A DNA stretch of 64,000 nt from contig JAFCMP010000101.1 of the NCBI GenBank assembly GCA_017506865.1, forward strand, positions 186,001 through 250,000, given 5' to 3'. The notes below the pieces were generated by a model, which ran no database searches, was not told the origin of the DNA, and saw nothing but the letters and a program-made list of their open reading frames with translations. The position numbers and the translations under genes were made by a program. Position 1 is the stretch's first letter. Each line of letters starts with the position of its first letter. Source of the stretch: Tribonema minus. Its lineage: Eukaryota > Sar > Xanthophyceae > Tribonematales > Tribonemataceae. Shown piece after piece: positions 26,601 through 40,400 of this stretch.

Positions 26601-26869
26601 CTGTCAGAGCAGCACGCACCGAGCGCAAACACCAGCGCAAACAACAACAGCCGCAACAACGCTGCCGTGCAACAACCGCTCGAGGGACAGTCACCGGAGA
26701 ACACCACTCGCTCGAGGGACAGTCACCGGAGAACAAGCGTGACTCGCTTGCTTGCACCCCTTTCGAGGGACGGCAGTCACCAGGAAAACACAGAGTGGCT
26801 TGCTTGGCAAAGACCTTGATTTGCCGACAGCATCTGCCTGCGGGGGCAGGCATTGCCGCCGGCCCCACC
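23616..26869. other. Intergenic region between copy B and the SMCHD1-like gene
   Basis: No gene is supported in this 3.2 kb. GC-richer patches near 24600-24740, 25700-26000 and 26260-26860 have short open frames without recognisable domains. They may hold promoter or untranslated exon sequence for the gene starting at 26870. A diverged relative of the 27.4 kb tandem repeat (TTCTCGCTCAGG...GCCCAGAT) lies at about 25079-25110. Confidence 0.4.
26680..26741 (+). repeat. 31-bp direct repeat upstream of the SMCHD1-like start codon
   Basis: CTCGAGGGACAGTCACCGG occurs at 26680 and 26711, and a diverged third version (TCGAGGGACGGCAGTCACCA) near 26764. It lies 130-190 bp upstream of the proposed ATG, so it could be promoter or 5' UTR sequence. 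Function is unknown. Confidence 0.8.
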
Positions 26870-26873
26870 ATGA
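26860..26873 (+). promoter_or_regulatory. Translation start context of the SMCHD1-like gene
   Basis: The ATG at 26870 sits in GGCCCCACCATGA. The A at -3 and C-rich -6 to -1 agree with the eukaryotic start consensus. It was chosen because the frame from here reaches a GT donor in the phase required by the next exon. Confidence 0.5.
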
Positions 26874-28446
26874 AACTCAAGTATACGTCAGGAGACAGCG
26901 AATTTCAAAGCGGCTCTAGGGCCGCCAGTCTCCATCCAGGAGCTGCTGCACATTGGAGTCAAGTGAAGGAAGCGGTGCGTTATGTGTGCGTTGACATCTG
27001 CAAACTCATCGTTAATGCCTACCCTTCTGCATGCCTTCAAGTTGACGTGAACCGCCATCAATTGAATCAACCTATGCTCAATTTTGAAGAAGAGCAAGTT
27101 GACAGCCGGCATTATCATTCAGGCCAGCAGTTGCTGTTTGCCATAGACCATCATGCTAACCATGGGCTGCAGCTACTCTTGCACAATCAGAGGGAGCATG
27201 CCACAGCCTGACACAGTGCATTTATGTGCTGACACAATAGCATGTGCGTGTGTACTGTGAAACAATGCGGCACAGATACCGCCACATCATTAAATGGTTG
27301 CTGTGCGCAGGCATAACCATGTCACGCAACTGCAGTTCATGATAGCAGTCTGAGCGCCAGACGGCCAGCATTTTCGTCGTCAATGGGCACTCAGTCCGGA
27401 AGTCACGCCATAGTATTACTTTGAGTAATTACCACCCACTAGACTTAAGTAGTACGGCATTGGCTATAGTATATGTTAACACTTGTCAGCCTCACATTGA
27501 CACTGTACTTTTTACTGTTCTCGCTCAGGGTGCGAAATAGCCCAGATGATTGATATCAAAGCTTATAGCTGAGTAATTACCACTAGACTAGCTAGTACTG
27601 CATTGGCTATAGTATATGGTAACACTGGTCAGCCTCACATTGACACTGTACTTTTTACTATTCTCGCTCACGGTGCACAATAGCCCAGATGATTGATATC
27701 AAAGCTATAGCTGAAATTCTGTACTATGTTGGTAGTGTACTATGTGGGTCTATGTAATACGATTATAATCGTAGGCTTTGAACAACACTTGGGCGCCGGT
27801 TTGATCGTGTGATGTTGTTGCGCACAATACTTATGACTACTATGATACTCGTTCAACAAAGTTATGATCACAAGTTCACCAGCAAATCATAGTACATATA
27901 TATATATACTTCTATATATGTCTCGATGATACCTTACTTGTTTGAAGTGCTTGTGTGCCATACTTCACAATGTATGCTACCAGTACTTACTGTATTTGTA
28001 TATCACAAGCACGAGGCATGACTCCGCACTTCATGATGTTACATCATGCTGTATGGTCTGTCACTGCGTTTGCACTGATCAGCACTGACTCTGGACATGT
28101 ATGTTTTACTATGTATTTATATTTGGTTCATTGGTGGCTCCTTCTGGCACATCCTGATTGGCTCAACTTTAATAAAGTAGAAGTGTTAGCTGTGGCATTG
28201 TTGGTGCCATCAAAGGGTCTTCTCGACTTGAAGTGCGGCCATCATCTAATCTTCATGATCTTCCCTGCCTGCGGCATGCAGACAGTGGCAGACGACATTA
28301 CCTATGGTGCCCTGCGACAGCAGCTCGTCCAAGGGCTGCAACTGCCACTTCAGCATGAGGGCGCCATCAGTGACTACAGACTTTACAGGTCGAGCGGCGA
28401 GGAGGAGATTAAGCCTGCAGACAATGGGCCAGGGCTACAGGTCATG
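26870..28446 (+). other. N-terminal ubiquitin-like segment of the SMCHD1-like gene (exons 1-2)
   Basis: Exon 1 starts at an ATG in the good eukaryotic context CCCCACCATGA and begins MKLKYTSGDSEFQ, like a first beta strand. It ends at a GTGAAG donor (26963) after exactly 31 codons. Exon 2 reads TVADDITYGALRQQL and then YRLYRSSGEEEIKPAD, a helix-plus-strand pattern typical of ubiquitin-like folds. It closes at a GTACGT donor (28447), or less likely at 28441. SMCHD1 carries a ubiquitin-like domain before its ATPase, so the position fits. Exon 2 also lies inside a longer open frame from 27955, but the residues before 28282 look like intron. An alternative start is the ATG at 28276, in frame with exon 2. 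Confidence 0.5.
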
Positions 28447-31400
28447 GTACGTACATTTGATCCATTGCTGAGCAATCATGATGCTGTGCTGATGACTTGG
28501 CACATGCGCACACGGACATGGCGTGGCTGCCACTGTAATTTTAACTGAATGATTGAAATCCTAGGTATTAGGCAATTGTTTGAGCGTCATGGCAATCAAG
28601 CAATCACGGTACCTCGCTGATTTGAAAGCACCCCTGGTGGTGGAGCTCATAAACTCACATCAAGTTCTCTACAATACTGTTGAGCCGTACTACTCCACAA
28701 ACACAACATGAGAAGTCATGTCTTTTACATAAACGGGGCGCAAGTGGGTAATGGCGCAGATGACAAGATGATTGTGCATACTACGGGGTGTTTGAATGTA
28801 CTACACATGCTGCAGCCAGTCCAGATGCTGGGTCTTTGTGAACACAATGACTTCATGAGTGCAGTGAGCAGCAGGTGCGCTGGTGCTGCGGACTTGCAAT
28901 GTGATGACGGGCGCCGCGTATGCGCAACAGTTATATATGCCTGGAAGTACTACAGTTTACTATTTTGCAATATCTGAGCTTGAGAGCAATGGTACATGTC
29001 AACAGCAGATGACAGCGGCAATTGTACACATTCGCATTTGAACCTCTTGAGTGACTGCAAGCAATGACTGTAAGCAATTACATCAAAGGCTCATGCTGAC
29101 ACAATATGCTGTCAACTCGTGCAGAGAAGTCTCAGGCTGCCAACATCAGCACTTGCTCCTGCTCACATGATATAACTGTGTTGCCAGTCTGGCTTGCTGT
29201 CATTGCAAGAGTTTACAGCCAGTTGACATAACTTGCAGGTGCAACAGGGTTAGCCTGCCGTAACGTTGGGACCGTTTCACACACAATCGCTAATTCAAAT
29301 CGCTGGCAGCTTAAGGTTGCCGCCGCTGTCATTTACCATCGGCCTGTCAGCAGGCATGCAAAGTTTTCTTGCCGACAGTCAACAATAATCTGGAGCAGAA
29401 ATGATGAATTTGATCGAAAGCAATATGAAATTACTCATGTTTTCTTGTCGTATCTGGGTGCGGGCACTCGTCATGTCGTCATGTAGCTGGTGTTAACTCA
29501 ATCAATAACTATGAATTACTTTCTGCATTTGCTGCTGCTGAGCAGCTGCCAGACGGCGCCGTGGTGCTTGTCAGTCGCCCAAATACACGAATCCAGAGGA
29601 ATGTGCAGGAGACGGTCATCATCAGGGCACCTCTCAATGAGGCCATATGGTGAGTGAAGCTGAGCTGTCAGTGTATGAACAGCCACAACCAACGCAACAT
29701 TGTCATGAATGCACACCCCCAGACCTTCTATGAATTACAGAAGTTGCCGATTCTTAGGTTTGCGCAACTGTTATAGAGCGCACTGTGGCGTCCATGCATT
29801 GCGCGCCAACAATTAGATTACTAAGTACATGCATTGGCCTTTATGAATACAAGTCCATACGTACATGCAGTTCACCGTGGGGCTCCTACTGTAAAGCAAA
29901 ATCATAAGTTCATGCAAACAGATTGTACGAAGGAATATGTTCTTTTGGCCTTGCATGACTGTATGGGTTGTTGACCCGCAGTCAATGTCAATCAGCTGCC
30001 AGGGCAAGAATCCAGAGGTATTCTATAGAGCTTATGACAACACGCAATTGCGCTCAAACCTGCTTAATGAACTAGACGAAGCGTCACCATGAGTAAATTA
30101 ACCATTGGCCAGAGAGCAGTTTTGTTTTACGCGCGATGCTTTGATAGAGTTCACAGCTTCGTCATCCAGGGACTGTCATGTGTATATGATACCAGCCACC
30201 ACCACATCTTGCAAGGATTGCGTATAGTTGCCAGCTATTGGTCGTTTTTTTATGTGGTTTTGCTGAACGACTACAGCAAGTGAGCAAGCAAAGCCACGGA
30301 AACTCTGAGAGTGAGATTGCAAAGACTGCATCAGCTGTCAAGATTGTAAATGTCCGGAGTCCTTCTGATGGTGTGTGCTTCAGTGCCCCATCACGTAAGC
30401 AGCGCGTACCATGTCTTAAAACAAGCTCTGTTGGAGGTGGGAGAAAAACCTCACCTGCCAATGAACAACTATCCGCTGAGCGTGCCGCGTTGCTATCGAA
30501 AGTGTGTGTCCTGCCAGCGTGTAATGGCCATATGGCAGCAGGTGTGAGGGCTCATAGAGCGTCTTCTGGCCTTGCATCATACCCTGCTCCCCAGAGCTCT
30601 GGCTGCCACACACCTTCCGCATTTTCACCGCAAGTCGGTGCCATGGCTCTGTTCACGAAACATGGGACGCGCAAAATGTCAATTTGAATTAATTAAAAGC
30701 TTTTCTAAAAAAGAAAATAAAATGAACATTCATTTATGAATGCATGTCAACCTTGCCTTACAATTTTATGAAAAGAAATGGAAGGCTTCGCGCACCAGCG
30801 GCCAGCCTCTTTGTCCGATATTCTTGGGCCTACTAAGACTTCAAGTGTAGTCTACTGTGGAGAGTGATTGCGCAATTTAACTATAGAAGTGAATGTCGGC
30901 ATTGCAAAGCGCCCGGGTCACTCGCCCCCAAACTCCTTCAGGACTGGAGAGTCCCGGGCATGCCAGTTTGACGACGTGCCAGCAGGTTATTCTGCCCCCT
31001 TGAGTGTTAAAACAGTGTGCGGTCTATGATTTGATACTGTGAATGTTGGGGATGCGAGCGCCCTTGGAGTATCTTGGAGAAAATTACGTTTGAAGTTTTG
31101 AGTGACGCACCTTTGCACTAGAGGTAAAGCAGACAGTATCTCTCTCAAAGCAGTGCCGACATTACCGACGGCATGATGCCGGTAATATCATCCAGCTCTC
31201 TCGCCGCTGCTGAAATGCCGCCAGCAGCAGAGGCGGAGGTAATGCAGAGAGCACTGTCCCTGTTTGCGTTGGTGAGCATTGCTTGTTATGCAAACCAAGC
31301 GTTTCTTACGGCATTTTGTGGCTTTGGCAGGCAGTCCATCAGGTTAAAGAAAAGTGCGAGAACACCTTGCGTCCGCAGCGGCAGGGGCGATAGAGCTTTT

Positions 31401-34400
31401 ATCATTCTTACGTGCGCTCATGCAGCTGGCACTATCAGCTGAAGTGTATACACACGCAGTTGCAAGATGTGGGTGTGATCACTATAAATAGGTCACCCAG
31501 TGAAGAGGCTGGTCTCATTTGCAATCTCTTGTGGGAAAGTGTAGTAGACTTGTAGTGTGCTTTGACAACGACAAGGTGGTTTCCATCACCCCCAGTTCAT
31601 CGGATCCTCGAGGTTAAAGGTTACGTAATGTTTACATGCTGGTACCTTTGGGACAGCATGCCACTGCAGCGAACGGCATAGAATGCTTAGTGATACGCTC
31701 CTGTTTATGTGCATGTGCAGGGCGGCCGACTTGTTTGGCCCCAGGCACAACGTGATTGCGCATTTCGCCCTCTGCGAGCTCATCGACAATGCGCTGGGAG
31801 CCTGTACTGGGCGGACAAAGGAGCCCATTGAGGTCCGCCTGCACTTCGAGTCGATCGACGGGGCAGATGAGCTTAAAGCCATCAGTGTTCGAGACCATGG
31901 CAAAGGTACGCATTCATGTCCTGATCTTGTCACTGATGGCATTGCCCGATGCACAAAGTTAGGGCCATTGGCAAGCTCGACGGACAGACAATGTGCCATT
32001 ACTCAGGTTGGGCTGCAAGATTGCCTTGTAATTTTTCTGATCGTATAGGTCCTGCAGACGCATGAGCTCAATGCTGCTGGCGTGCACGCCTTTGGTATCT
32101 CAATTTTCTTCAGGCAGGTTGTGGGATCCATCGTACTACTTCAAATTATTGTCCAAGACTGAGCGTTGTTTTGTTTGGACGCACTCTAGTGCAGGTATGG
32201 CCTCCGCTTTCTTATTAATTGTTGCGTGAAGCAGGTGCACTTGCACGTAAGCTCAGCTGCAACTCTCTATCGGATCCCCAACTATTCCATTACAGTAAGG
32301 CTTATTCAGTTACAAATAGGCTTGATTCGAGTTGTTGTCTGCTTCTGAACATATCGTCCGCTTGCGGAGCACTATAGCCCATCTTGCCCCAACCGTGTTG
32401 ACGGTGATGAACAACTGAAACAGCAGATCACTTCCTGGCCCATACATACAGTCATATTCAAATTGCTCTTCTCAACCCGGTCCGAATTATATCCCTCCAG
32501 GCACCGTGCATTACCTTATCCGGCCAATGATGCTGTTGTTCAGCGGCCCACTTATAACCAGTGAGATTAAGGTCAGAGTAAGCAATCTGAAATCTTGGGT
32601 GTGAATTGATGAAGGCTAAGGGTGGAGTTTGGACAATTGTAAGGAACGTGTATTCAATTTGTCGTAAAGCATCGGGCAGCTGTACCACCACTTCCTCAAG
32701 GATGTCATGACATCAGCCCTCATTACATGTACACTTCATGCCTGGCGCCATTGTCATATAAGTGTGGACGTAATTGCACTCTACCCTCTGCGCAGGCATG
32801 AACAAGATCGACATGCAACGCGCTCTCACGCCCAATGAGAGGCGGGCCAGGCAGGCCACCAGCAATACGCGGCATGCACACATGGCTGGACAACCTGAGG
32901 CTAGGCTTGACAACGACAGGAGGACACTGCGAACCTATGCGGATGGTGAAATGTCATGCTTCGGCATCGGCGTCAAGGCTACGGCAAAGTATTATGGTAA
33001 GCGGTCACAATGTCGTCAGTATAGCTCCAGTGCGTGCACACGCAGCATTCGAGCTGCGCACTAGCTACTGCATAAGTAGCCAAGATTTGCCTTGTGCACA
33101 CTATTGCGGTTGCGCAGCTGTTTCAAACCTCAGTTATCAAAGTGTTTGCTGTACAACATGCATAACTTTGGCATTGGCGTCAAGGCAACTGGAACGTATT
33201 ACGGTAAGCTGTCACGATGGGACTCTTAGAGTTATTGGCATGCGCCTGCATACGTGAAGTTTGCTACCACGCGCAAGCTTTTTATATTCAGTAACGCTCA
33301 TGCGCGTGCAACACGTGCAGGTGACAAGCTGCACTTCTACACCAACACGGGCAAGTTCGGCAAGGGGTACACGGACCTATGCTTCTCCAGGCTGGAACAG
33401 CAATACGACAAGGAAGTACCGTATGAGGCCATTATTGAGTCCGGCGGAGGCAACCTACCCGAAGAACGAGGCCTGCGAGCGCTCGCGCAGAGTGTGTACG
33501 ATGATCAGACATCGGGCACACTGGTGGTCATCTCGGACTTGAAGGTCAGTTGTATTCATGATGTAATGACGCCAAATTGCGTAAAACCAAGTATGTGAGT
33601 AAGATGCAACAAGTTGCTTGATGGAGAACTTGCGCTCCCAGCATGTATCCACGCCAAGAGCAGCAATACTATGTACATGGGAGCTCACAGGTGTACTTAC
33701 TATAGTATGTCACATACTGCTCTTTTTGCCATTGGCAGACACGCTGGTACACCACGAGCCCGCTGGTTGCGACCTGGTAACCTTTTGAGGTGAAATAAAC
33801 TACATCTGCTTGAAGTTAGTTGGAAGCCGTGCATAAAGCTTCCAGGTAGGCGGACGTATTGTGCGTAAGGGTTCCAGAGTTACTGTGACAGGCATGCTTA
33901 CATTCAAGTAACTGCCTCACTGCGCCGTAATTTATCGTAACGGTTGACAAAGGGCCAGTGCAGCAGTGGCATCCTTGTGACTCATGAAATGGGCACCCCC
34001 TTCAGAGGAAAGAAAAACACAAAGTCTCCTGGTTTTTACAGCGGTCAGGTTGCTGGGCTTGCGCAGTCCTTGCCAAGTGTACCTATCTGTGTATTGCAAT
34101 GCCCCACTGGCAGCTAGCTCAAAGAACTTCGGGTGGTACAGTCTAAGTTGCAAATGATCATATTCAGAGTTGCCATGTAAAGTTGAGGTAAGGCTTGGCA
34201 TACCTTTGCTCAAGCAACACGCGGATGTTGTCGTCCAGTATCCGACACATTGGCCTTCCCAGCGCAAGGTCTTGATTGGCCTTCAACTTTGAAGCAGGTA
34301 TTGAGAAGTTAGTACGTGTACTCATAAAAGACTTTGCTGCCACCGGTGAGAGCTTAACTGCCAGTGGTGACCAGCCATTGCAGCCTTATAATGGCCGCTT

Positions 34401-37400
34401 TCCTGTCATCAAGCCCATGCGATGATCGCCGAATACAGTTGACATCAAAGTGAAGAGGTCAAGTTCCCTTTCACATGCGGGCAACTGTATCGGATTGACT
34501 AACTGTCGGCCTTCTCTGGGTCAGCAGCTATCTCTCATCAACCACTCTTTGACTTGTCTAGTCAGAACAGACTGAACAGTCTCACTCCTACTATTTGTCA
34601 CTGCAACTCATGGGTACAAACATCAACCTGGCACTCTTCGACTCATGTCTACCTTGATGTTGTGCATCTCTGGTAAATGCACTTCTGTAATTATTATAGT
34701 TATATCCGCACAGATTGATGTTATGCTGCCAGCAATGCGTGGATCATACAATTACATTGCCTAGGGTATATGCACCGGTACAATGCTTTTCAGCTTGTAT
34801 AGATGGACATGCACCTCCTTTTCTATCTACTCCAGCCATGGTGGAAATCCTCTGATACATATGATCCATGTGATATTCAAAGTGGCCCGCCGTCCAAAAA
34901 CACTTGCACTCGCTAGAGCTGATCGAGTCACGGAAAAATTCTGTCTTAAGATCAATTGCATGTGTTGGCGGGTTCAACAAATGAGTCACAGTCATGTGGC
35001 GGAAACCAATCTGATTGAACTTGGAGTACTGGTGAGTGAAACCTGTGAGCCTTTAAAACATATCAGGAGGCTCTACTGCAGTACCTGGCTGACATCAGTT
35101 GTTCAAGCTGCTCGAAGCCTGGCAACTTAGGCTACAAAAATTGTTATTGCAAGGTTGCAGCATGCTGGTCAGTTGCAACTTACACAATGCTGGTTAGCTG
35201 CAACTTATATGATTGGTGAGTGTTGCGGTTGCCAAGTTGGCAGCATCACACAGGTGCAAGTCAGCACGGGATCACACTGGCAGCAACTTGAACTACACAT
35301 CAACTTGAAGGGTAACTGTATGCAGACAACACAACTCGAACTGCAGTTGCTCCAACTGCAGCCGCTGCTGTACAAGTCATATGCACATGCTTAAGGGGAA
35401 CGGTGGGCGATGCCGGTGTCTGGGGAAGTTGCCCACAGGCATTTTGGCACATGAATAAGCGCAATACCACACATACAGGTTGCACAGCCTGACCTGGCAT
35501 ACCATTGGCACTTTGTAGTCCCTCTCGGACTTGACACTTGCGCCTTGTGTTCTTGACCCTTCAGTGCTCCAAGCAGTATTCCTAATGTGCATTTTGTACT
35601 TTGAAGCCAGGGGGAACTAAGACCCCCTTGGTGAAGCTCTTCTTTAGAATTGGTTCCTCAAGGATCATTGCAGAACTGTCACGTCCGTCATATTTTGCAG
35701 CAGGAGGTATGTGATAACTACAGAATGCGCAGCAGCACAGCAGCTGCAGTGGATCTGACATCATGCGATGTATGCACATCATTGGGTGGCACCAGCTGCT
35801 GACAGTGCATGTGTGTGCTCAAGCCTACTTTCTGTAATCAAGCCACTGGATTGCCGATCATGTGCCAAACTTGAAGGTATCCACTTCTATGCCTTGCAGG
35901 AAATTCCCAAGCAGCATCTGAAGCTCGATGACATTGGGAAGACAGCAGAGTACTTGCGTGAGGCGTACTACATGTACCTGGGCTCTGGTGCTAGACGCCT
36001 AGTGGATCGCCACAACAAGGCCTGCGATGAGGAAATTAACAGGAGGTCCACGGGAGGTTGGCTTCGGCTTGAGAACTACAGCAGGTATGCCCATTTCTTA
36101 AAAACTACTGGAACGAGTAGAGGTCAAGTCTAGAATGCACCTTGCTGTGTCTTGACACGCAAGATATCAAGGTGGGCAGTGGGCGTGCTTGCAAGCATGT
36201 GGCAGATCCCATTCTCTCTAGTGTACGACATCAAGGTGGGTGGTGGGCGTGCTTGCGTGTGGCAGATCCCATCCTCTCCACAAGCCTTACCTGAGCACAG
36301 GAATGTGTGGGGCATGTGTGTCTTGCGAGGGTGTGAGCTTATACTTCTTTGTAGTACTCGCATAAACTTGAAGGCCCAAAGAAGCGGCCGGCTGTCTGGC
36401 ATGCAGTGATTGTAAGTAATTAGTTTGGCCGCAAGGACTCTGAGCTCATTTCCAATTGGCAATACAACCTCATGCAGAACGCAGTGCTCAACCACATATA
36501 ATGGGGCAGCACAGTCGTAAGACGTCGAGCTTCATCCGCCTGACTCTTCTCTCTCATCTGCAGCCTATAGGTTATATATAACCCTTCACCTGTCATAAAT
36601 ACCAGAACCTGTAGACAGTTTACACGATGTGCAGTAGTGTGTAGTATATCTCGACATCCTTAAACAGACCCTGCCAGAGTGAGGGCTTGTGCTACTAGTA
36701 GTACTCATCCCACTTGACAGCACTCCAGCCTGAGCATGTATGCTATCATGATGATGCGCCACAGCGGCTGTGCGAGCTCCTGTGCCAAGGACAAGGCATA
36801 TGAATGCTGACCCTTGGTAATTGCATTCATAGTTTAATTGCCAAAAATCTGATGTGCCAAGGACATGCTCAAGGCATGTGAATGCTGATCTTTGGCAGAC
36901 ACCATCTTGCACAATATTTCGTCCCTCTCTAAGCAGAATGTCAACTGTGCTTTGACGCTGAGACACAATGTATTTATAAATAATACTATTATATTACCAC
37001 AAGTTGGGTGTGATGATGTGCAAGCCCTCAGGCTGCAACAGCAGCAACCACCTGTGAGTCTGGATGCCTACGTTAGCCGGCGGCAGTGTACTGATCTGTG
37101 GGACACCGCAGTGTATGCTTTGACATGGCAGTGAGAAAATTGACCTTCTGCTGCTCTTGCTCAATGGCTTGGAATCTTGCCTAAAAGCAGCCCCTGCAGC
37201 ATCGAGCTGATAGGCGTGAAGGACAGCATCGACTTCTGCACCTACAAGCTGCATGAGGACCCACTCGTGCCGCCCACCCACATGCCAGCTACCCAACGCT
37301 CTGGTGCCATGGTCGACACTGACACGGAAGCGGACAGCTCAGACGACGAGGAGCATCAATGTGTCACGTCCGCTGACGATAACACAACTGCAGCAGCGCA

Positions 37401-40400
37401 CAGCTCGCCAGGTGGAGGCTCTGCAGCCACCCTAGCAGGCTCCGTCCACGGTGTTGTCCCGATGCCAGAATGCGCCATCGACCAGCTGCTGACCTACAGC
37501 CAGGGCCCTGGGTTCCCTTTCCGATGTGTGCTGTCCGAGCAGGACAGGCACGCGTTAAACATGGGCGATGACACGAGCAAGTTCCCCCTCTCCGAGATCT
37601 GCGGCATGCTTTTCTACCTTCCATGCAACCACGGCATTGAGATGAGCACCAAACTCACTTGCTGGCACCGCGTAAGGAGGGTGGAACACAGGGAGAACGC
37701 TGACACCAAGCCGGTGCAGCAAGAGCAGCGGATACTGTGCTTCTGGAAGGGCAGGTACGGGCCGGTGGTCGCCTTGTACACTCAGCAGCACAAACCGCCA
37801 TATAATTTGCTCTCCTCTGAAGGCCCTGAGAGCGGGCGACTGCCTGGCCTGCCAGTGTATTTTATAATAGTGCAGGCAATTATTCAAATAGGTAGGCTTG
37901 GGCTGTGCATACTGAACCGCTGGATAAGCACCTGATGTTACTGCTACGCACTATGAAGTCACTTACGGTATCCCCCATCTCATGTACTTCTTGTGAAGTA
38001 TGCCATAAATTTGTAATGACTGTGCTCTCGTTGACAAAAAGAGAACACTTTTCATGAGATGGATGTTAATGCATTCGTGATGCATAATACGTACGCTTCA
38101 CATAATCTACATCGTCCCCAACAGAGCACCGTTCTTTCGTTCTCCACTGGTTGTCACCAGGTTGATGACTTATCAGACGTTGTCTGAACTCTGGTTCATG
38201 ACACAAGCTCATAGGAGAGCCAGGTGCGTGGCAAGCAAGTTATAGTTACCATGCAAACATCGGTACCAAGTACCACCTTTCAGGAATCATTATACTTGAA
38301 GTATTGCGCAATATTGCAACTGCGAATATGGATTTAGCACTATATGCTTGTCCTGCATTGTTAGACTTCGAGTTGTGTGTATACGTCACGTGCCAGCAGA
38401 ATCTGGCTGATTGGCTCGTAATTGCAGGTTGATTACAAGTACACATTCAAGGCGCATGCCCTGTCCAGCCGCGCTTGCACACTCAGTCAAGGCCTGGCCA
38501 AGCTAAACTTGCCTATTAGTGCACTTGACATCACATCAATTTATCGAAGTAGAAGTACAAACATTCATCATCAAGTCGGAGGCTGCTACTAGTTGTACAC
38601 TGACTCTGCGATAGTACTATGATGCCGCTGGTACCAGACCTTAAATTATTGCAGAATTTAAACTTATTGTTTATTGCTTGCAGTACTAAAAATGACAGCT
38701 GACAATTTGAAGTTGCATATCTATGATCGACTACTGAAATGGCATGTAATGCTAAATCAGTCTGATGCTACCATATTTGCTCGCTATTGCCTTAGCATGC
38801 ATGTGCACCTGCTGGGCTCCCATAGAAGCATGTGTATGCCATCATATGGTGACATCGTGATTACCAGGGCTCTGAGTCAACACATCCCAGATCTGCAGAG
38901 ACTCTGAGGCTTTGCGCAATTTGAGGGCGGCACACAATGGGCATGTATTGCGCCCAATGCCGATGCTTGTTGATAGGTACCTTGATGTCTTCAACCTGTG
39001 GCTCTGTGCTCAACGCACTTGTCGGACCCTGTTGTGCATGCATGTGTGCGTCCAGCCGTATCGGCGCCTGTACGATGTCGATGTCAATGTCGTACAGGCG
39101 CCGATACGCCCGGGCGCACGCATGGATGGTCATCTGCATCCTCAGCTCTAGCCCTACGTGGTGACGGTAGCACAAGTCACTACATAGTACGCCAGCTCAT
39201 ATTGCTTCAAGTTAAGTTAGAACTGGTGACTAAAGAGTTCACCCCAGGGCCTGTTCCAGAACCTCAGACCGAAACAGTAAATGGCCGCCTTTTGCCACCA
39301 AAGTTTGCTGACATGAGAGCATCACGATGCCTTCGAGTAAACTGCACAAAGCTTTGGCTTCAGTAACCATTATGGCTGCAGCCTCCGTTTCAAAAATTTT
39401 CTCAACGATAATCTGCCACCACACTCCAGGATCTCTCAAGAAGCAAATTCAGGGAAGTACTACACAGAAGTACACCTGCTCCATTGTATCGTTGGTGCTC
39501 CAATGTATTGTGTCCCTGACCCACGCGTGTGTTCTTGCCATGAAATGTCCACATGTACAATTTAAGAGTTGTGCATTTGCAATGAATTACTGCGCACTGA
39601 GGACGGTGTCACTGAGAAGGCGGCCAGCGCTGCCGTGAGATTCGTTGGCTCAGCTACGTCGCACACTCTGTCTGCATGTTACAGGGCTGAGCTTGGCAGG
39701 AGCGTCGAGAAGGCGCGCGTATATGGCGTCCTCTTCCTGCCGCGCAGCGCTCAGCCGGACCCCTTGAAGAACACCCTGAATGGCGCCGTCTTGGACTTTC
39801 TGAAGACTGCGCAGGAGGGAACCCACGCTGGAGGGTGGCCACTGGCACCGATTGCCGACCAGATACTGCTCGTCAAAGCGTATGAGGAGTGGCTGAAGAC
39901 TTGTGCATGGTGAGCACATAAACTGCTGTTCTGAAGCCCAACGGTGAAAGCATGTGGATGCTGCAGATGCAGGCATGGTTAGAAGTGAGAACGAGCAGTA
40001 TATGATGCGCTTCGGAGTATATTGCATCTCATGCGGGTTTTGGCAGGCATCAGTTTCCTGTCCAGCTCAAGACAAACTTCAAGACACACTGTTCAGTGAA
40101 CCGAGTACACGTATTACACTCTGGCGTGCTCGTGGGCACGCTCTGGCATGACTGCTGTAAGCTTAGCCTCACCAGGCCTGCCCTCGAAATGTACGCGCAC
40201 CTGCGGCAGCAAATGTTGTCCTGGTAGACACCTGGCTCTGCGTGAGTACCATGACGTGACCATTGCCGGACAGCACACAAAGCCGCTTCCAAATGCATGT
40301 CGATCAATGGCATGGCGTCCGCATGGTGTCTGCAGCGTATCCGAAGAGTCTTCTGATGATGTCGTCTCACCTGTCGATCAGTACACCTTTAAAAATCTCA

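Noticed and set aside
27955-28548. 197-codon open frame as an independent gene
   Set aside because: Only 28282-28446 looks coding and has splice sites; the rest has intron-like composition and repeats.
31173-31271. Candidate first exon starting MMPVISSSSLAAAE
   Set aside because: Exon 29546-29649 joins 31721 in phase and restores the conserved order, so this piece is not needed; it may be an alternative start.
33739-33778. Possible short exon between the ATPase exons
   Set aside because: Joining 33321-33544 directly to 35900 keeps phase and gives the expected family sequence; adding this piece breaks the frame.
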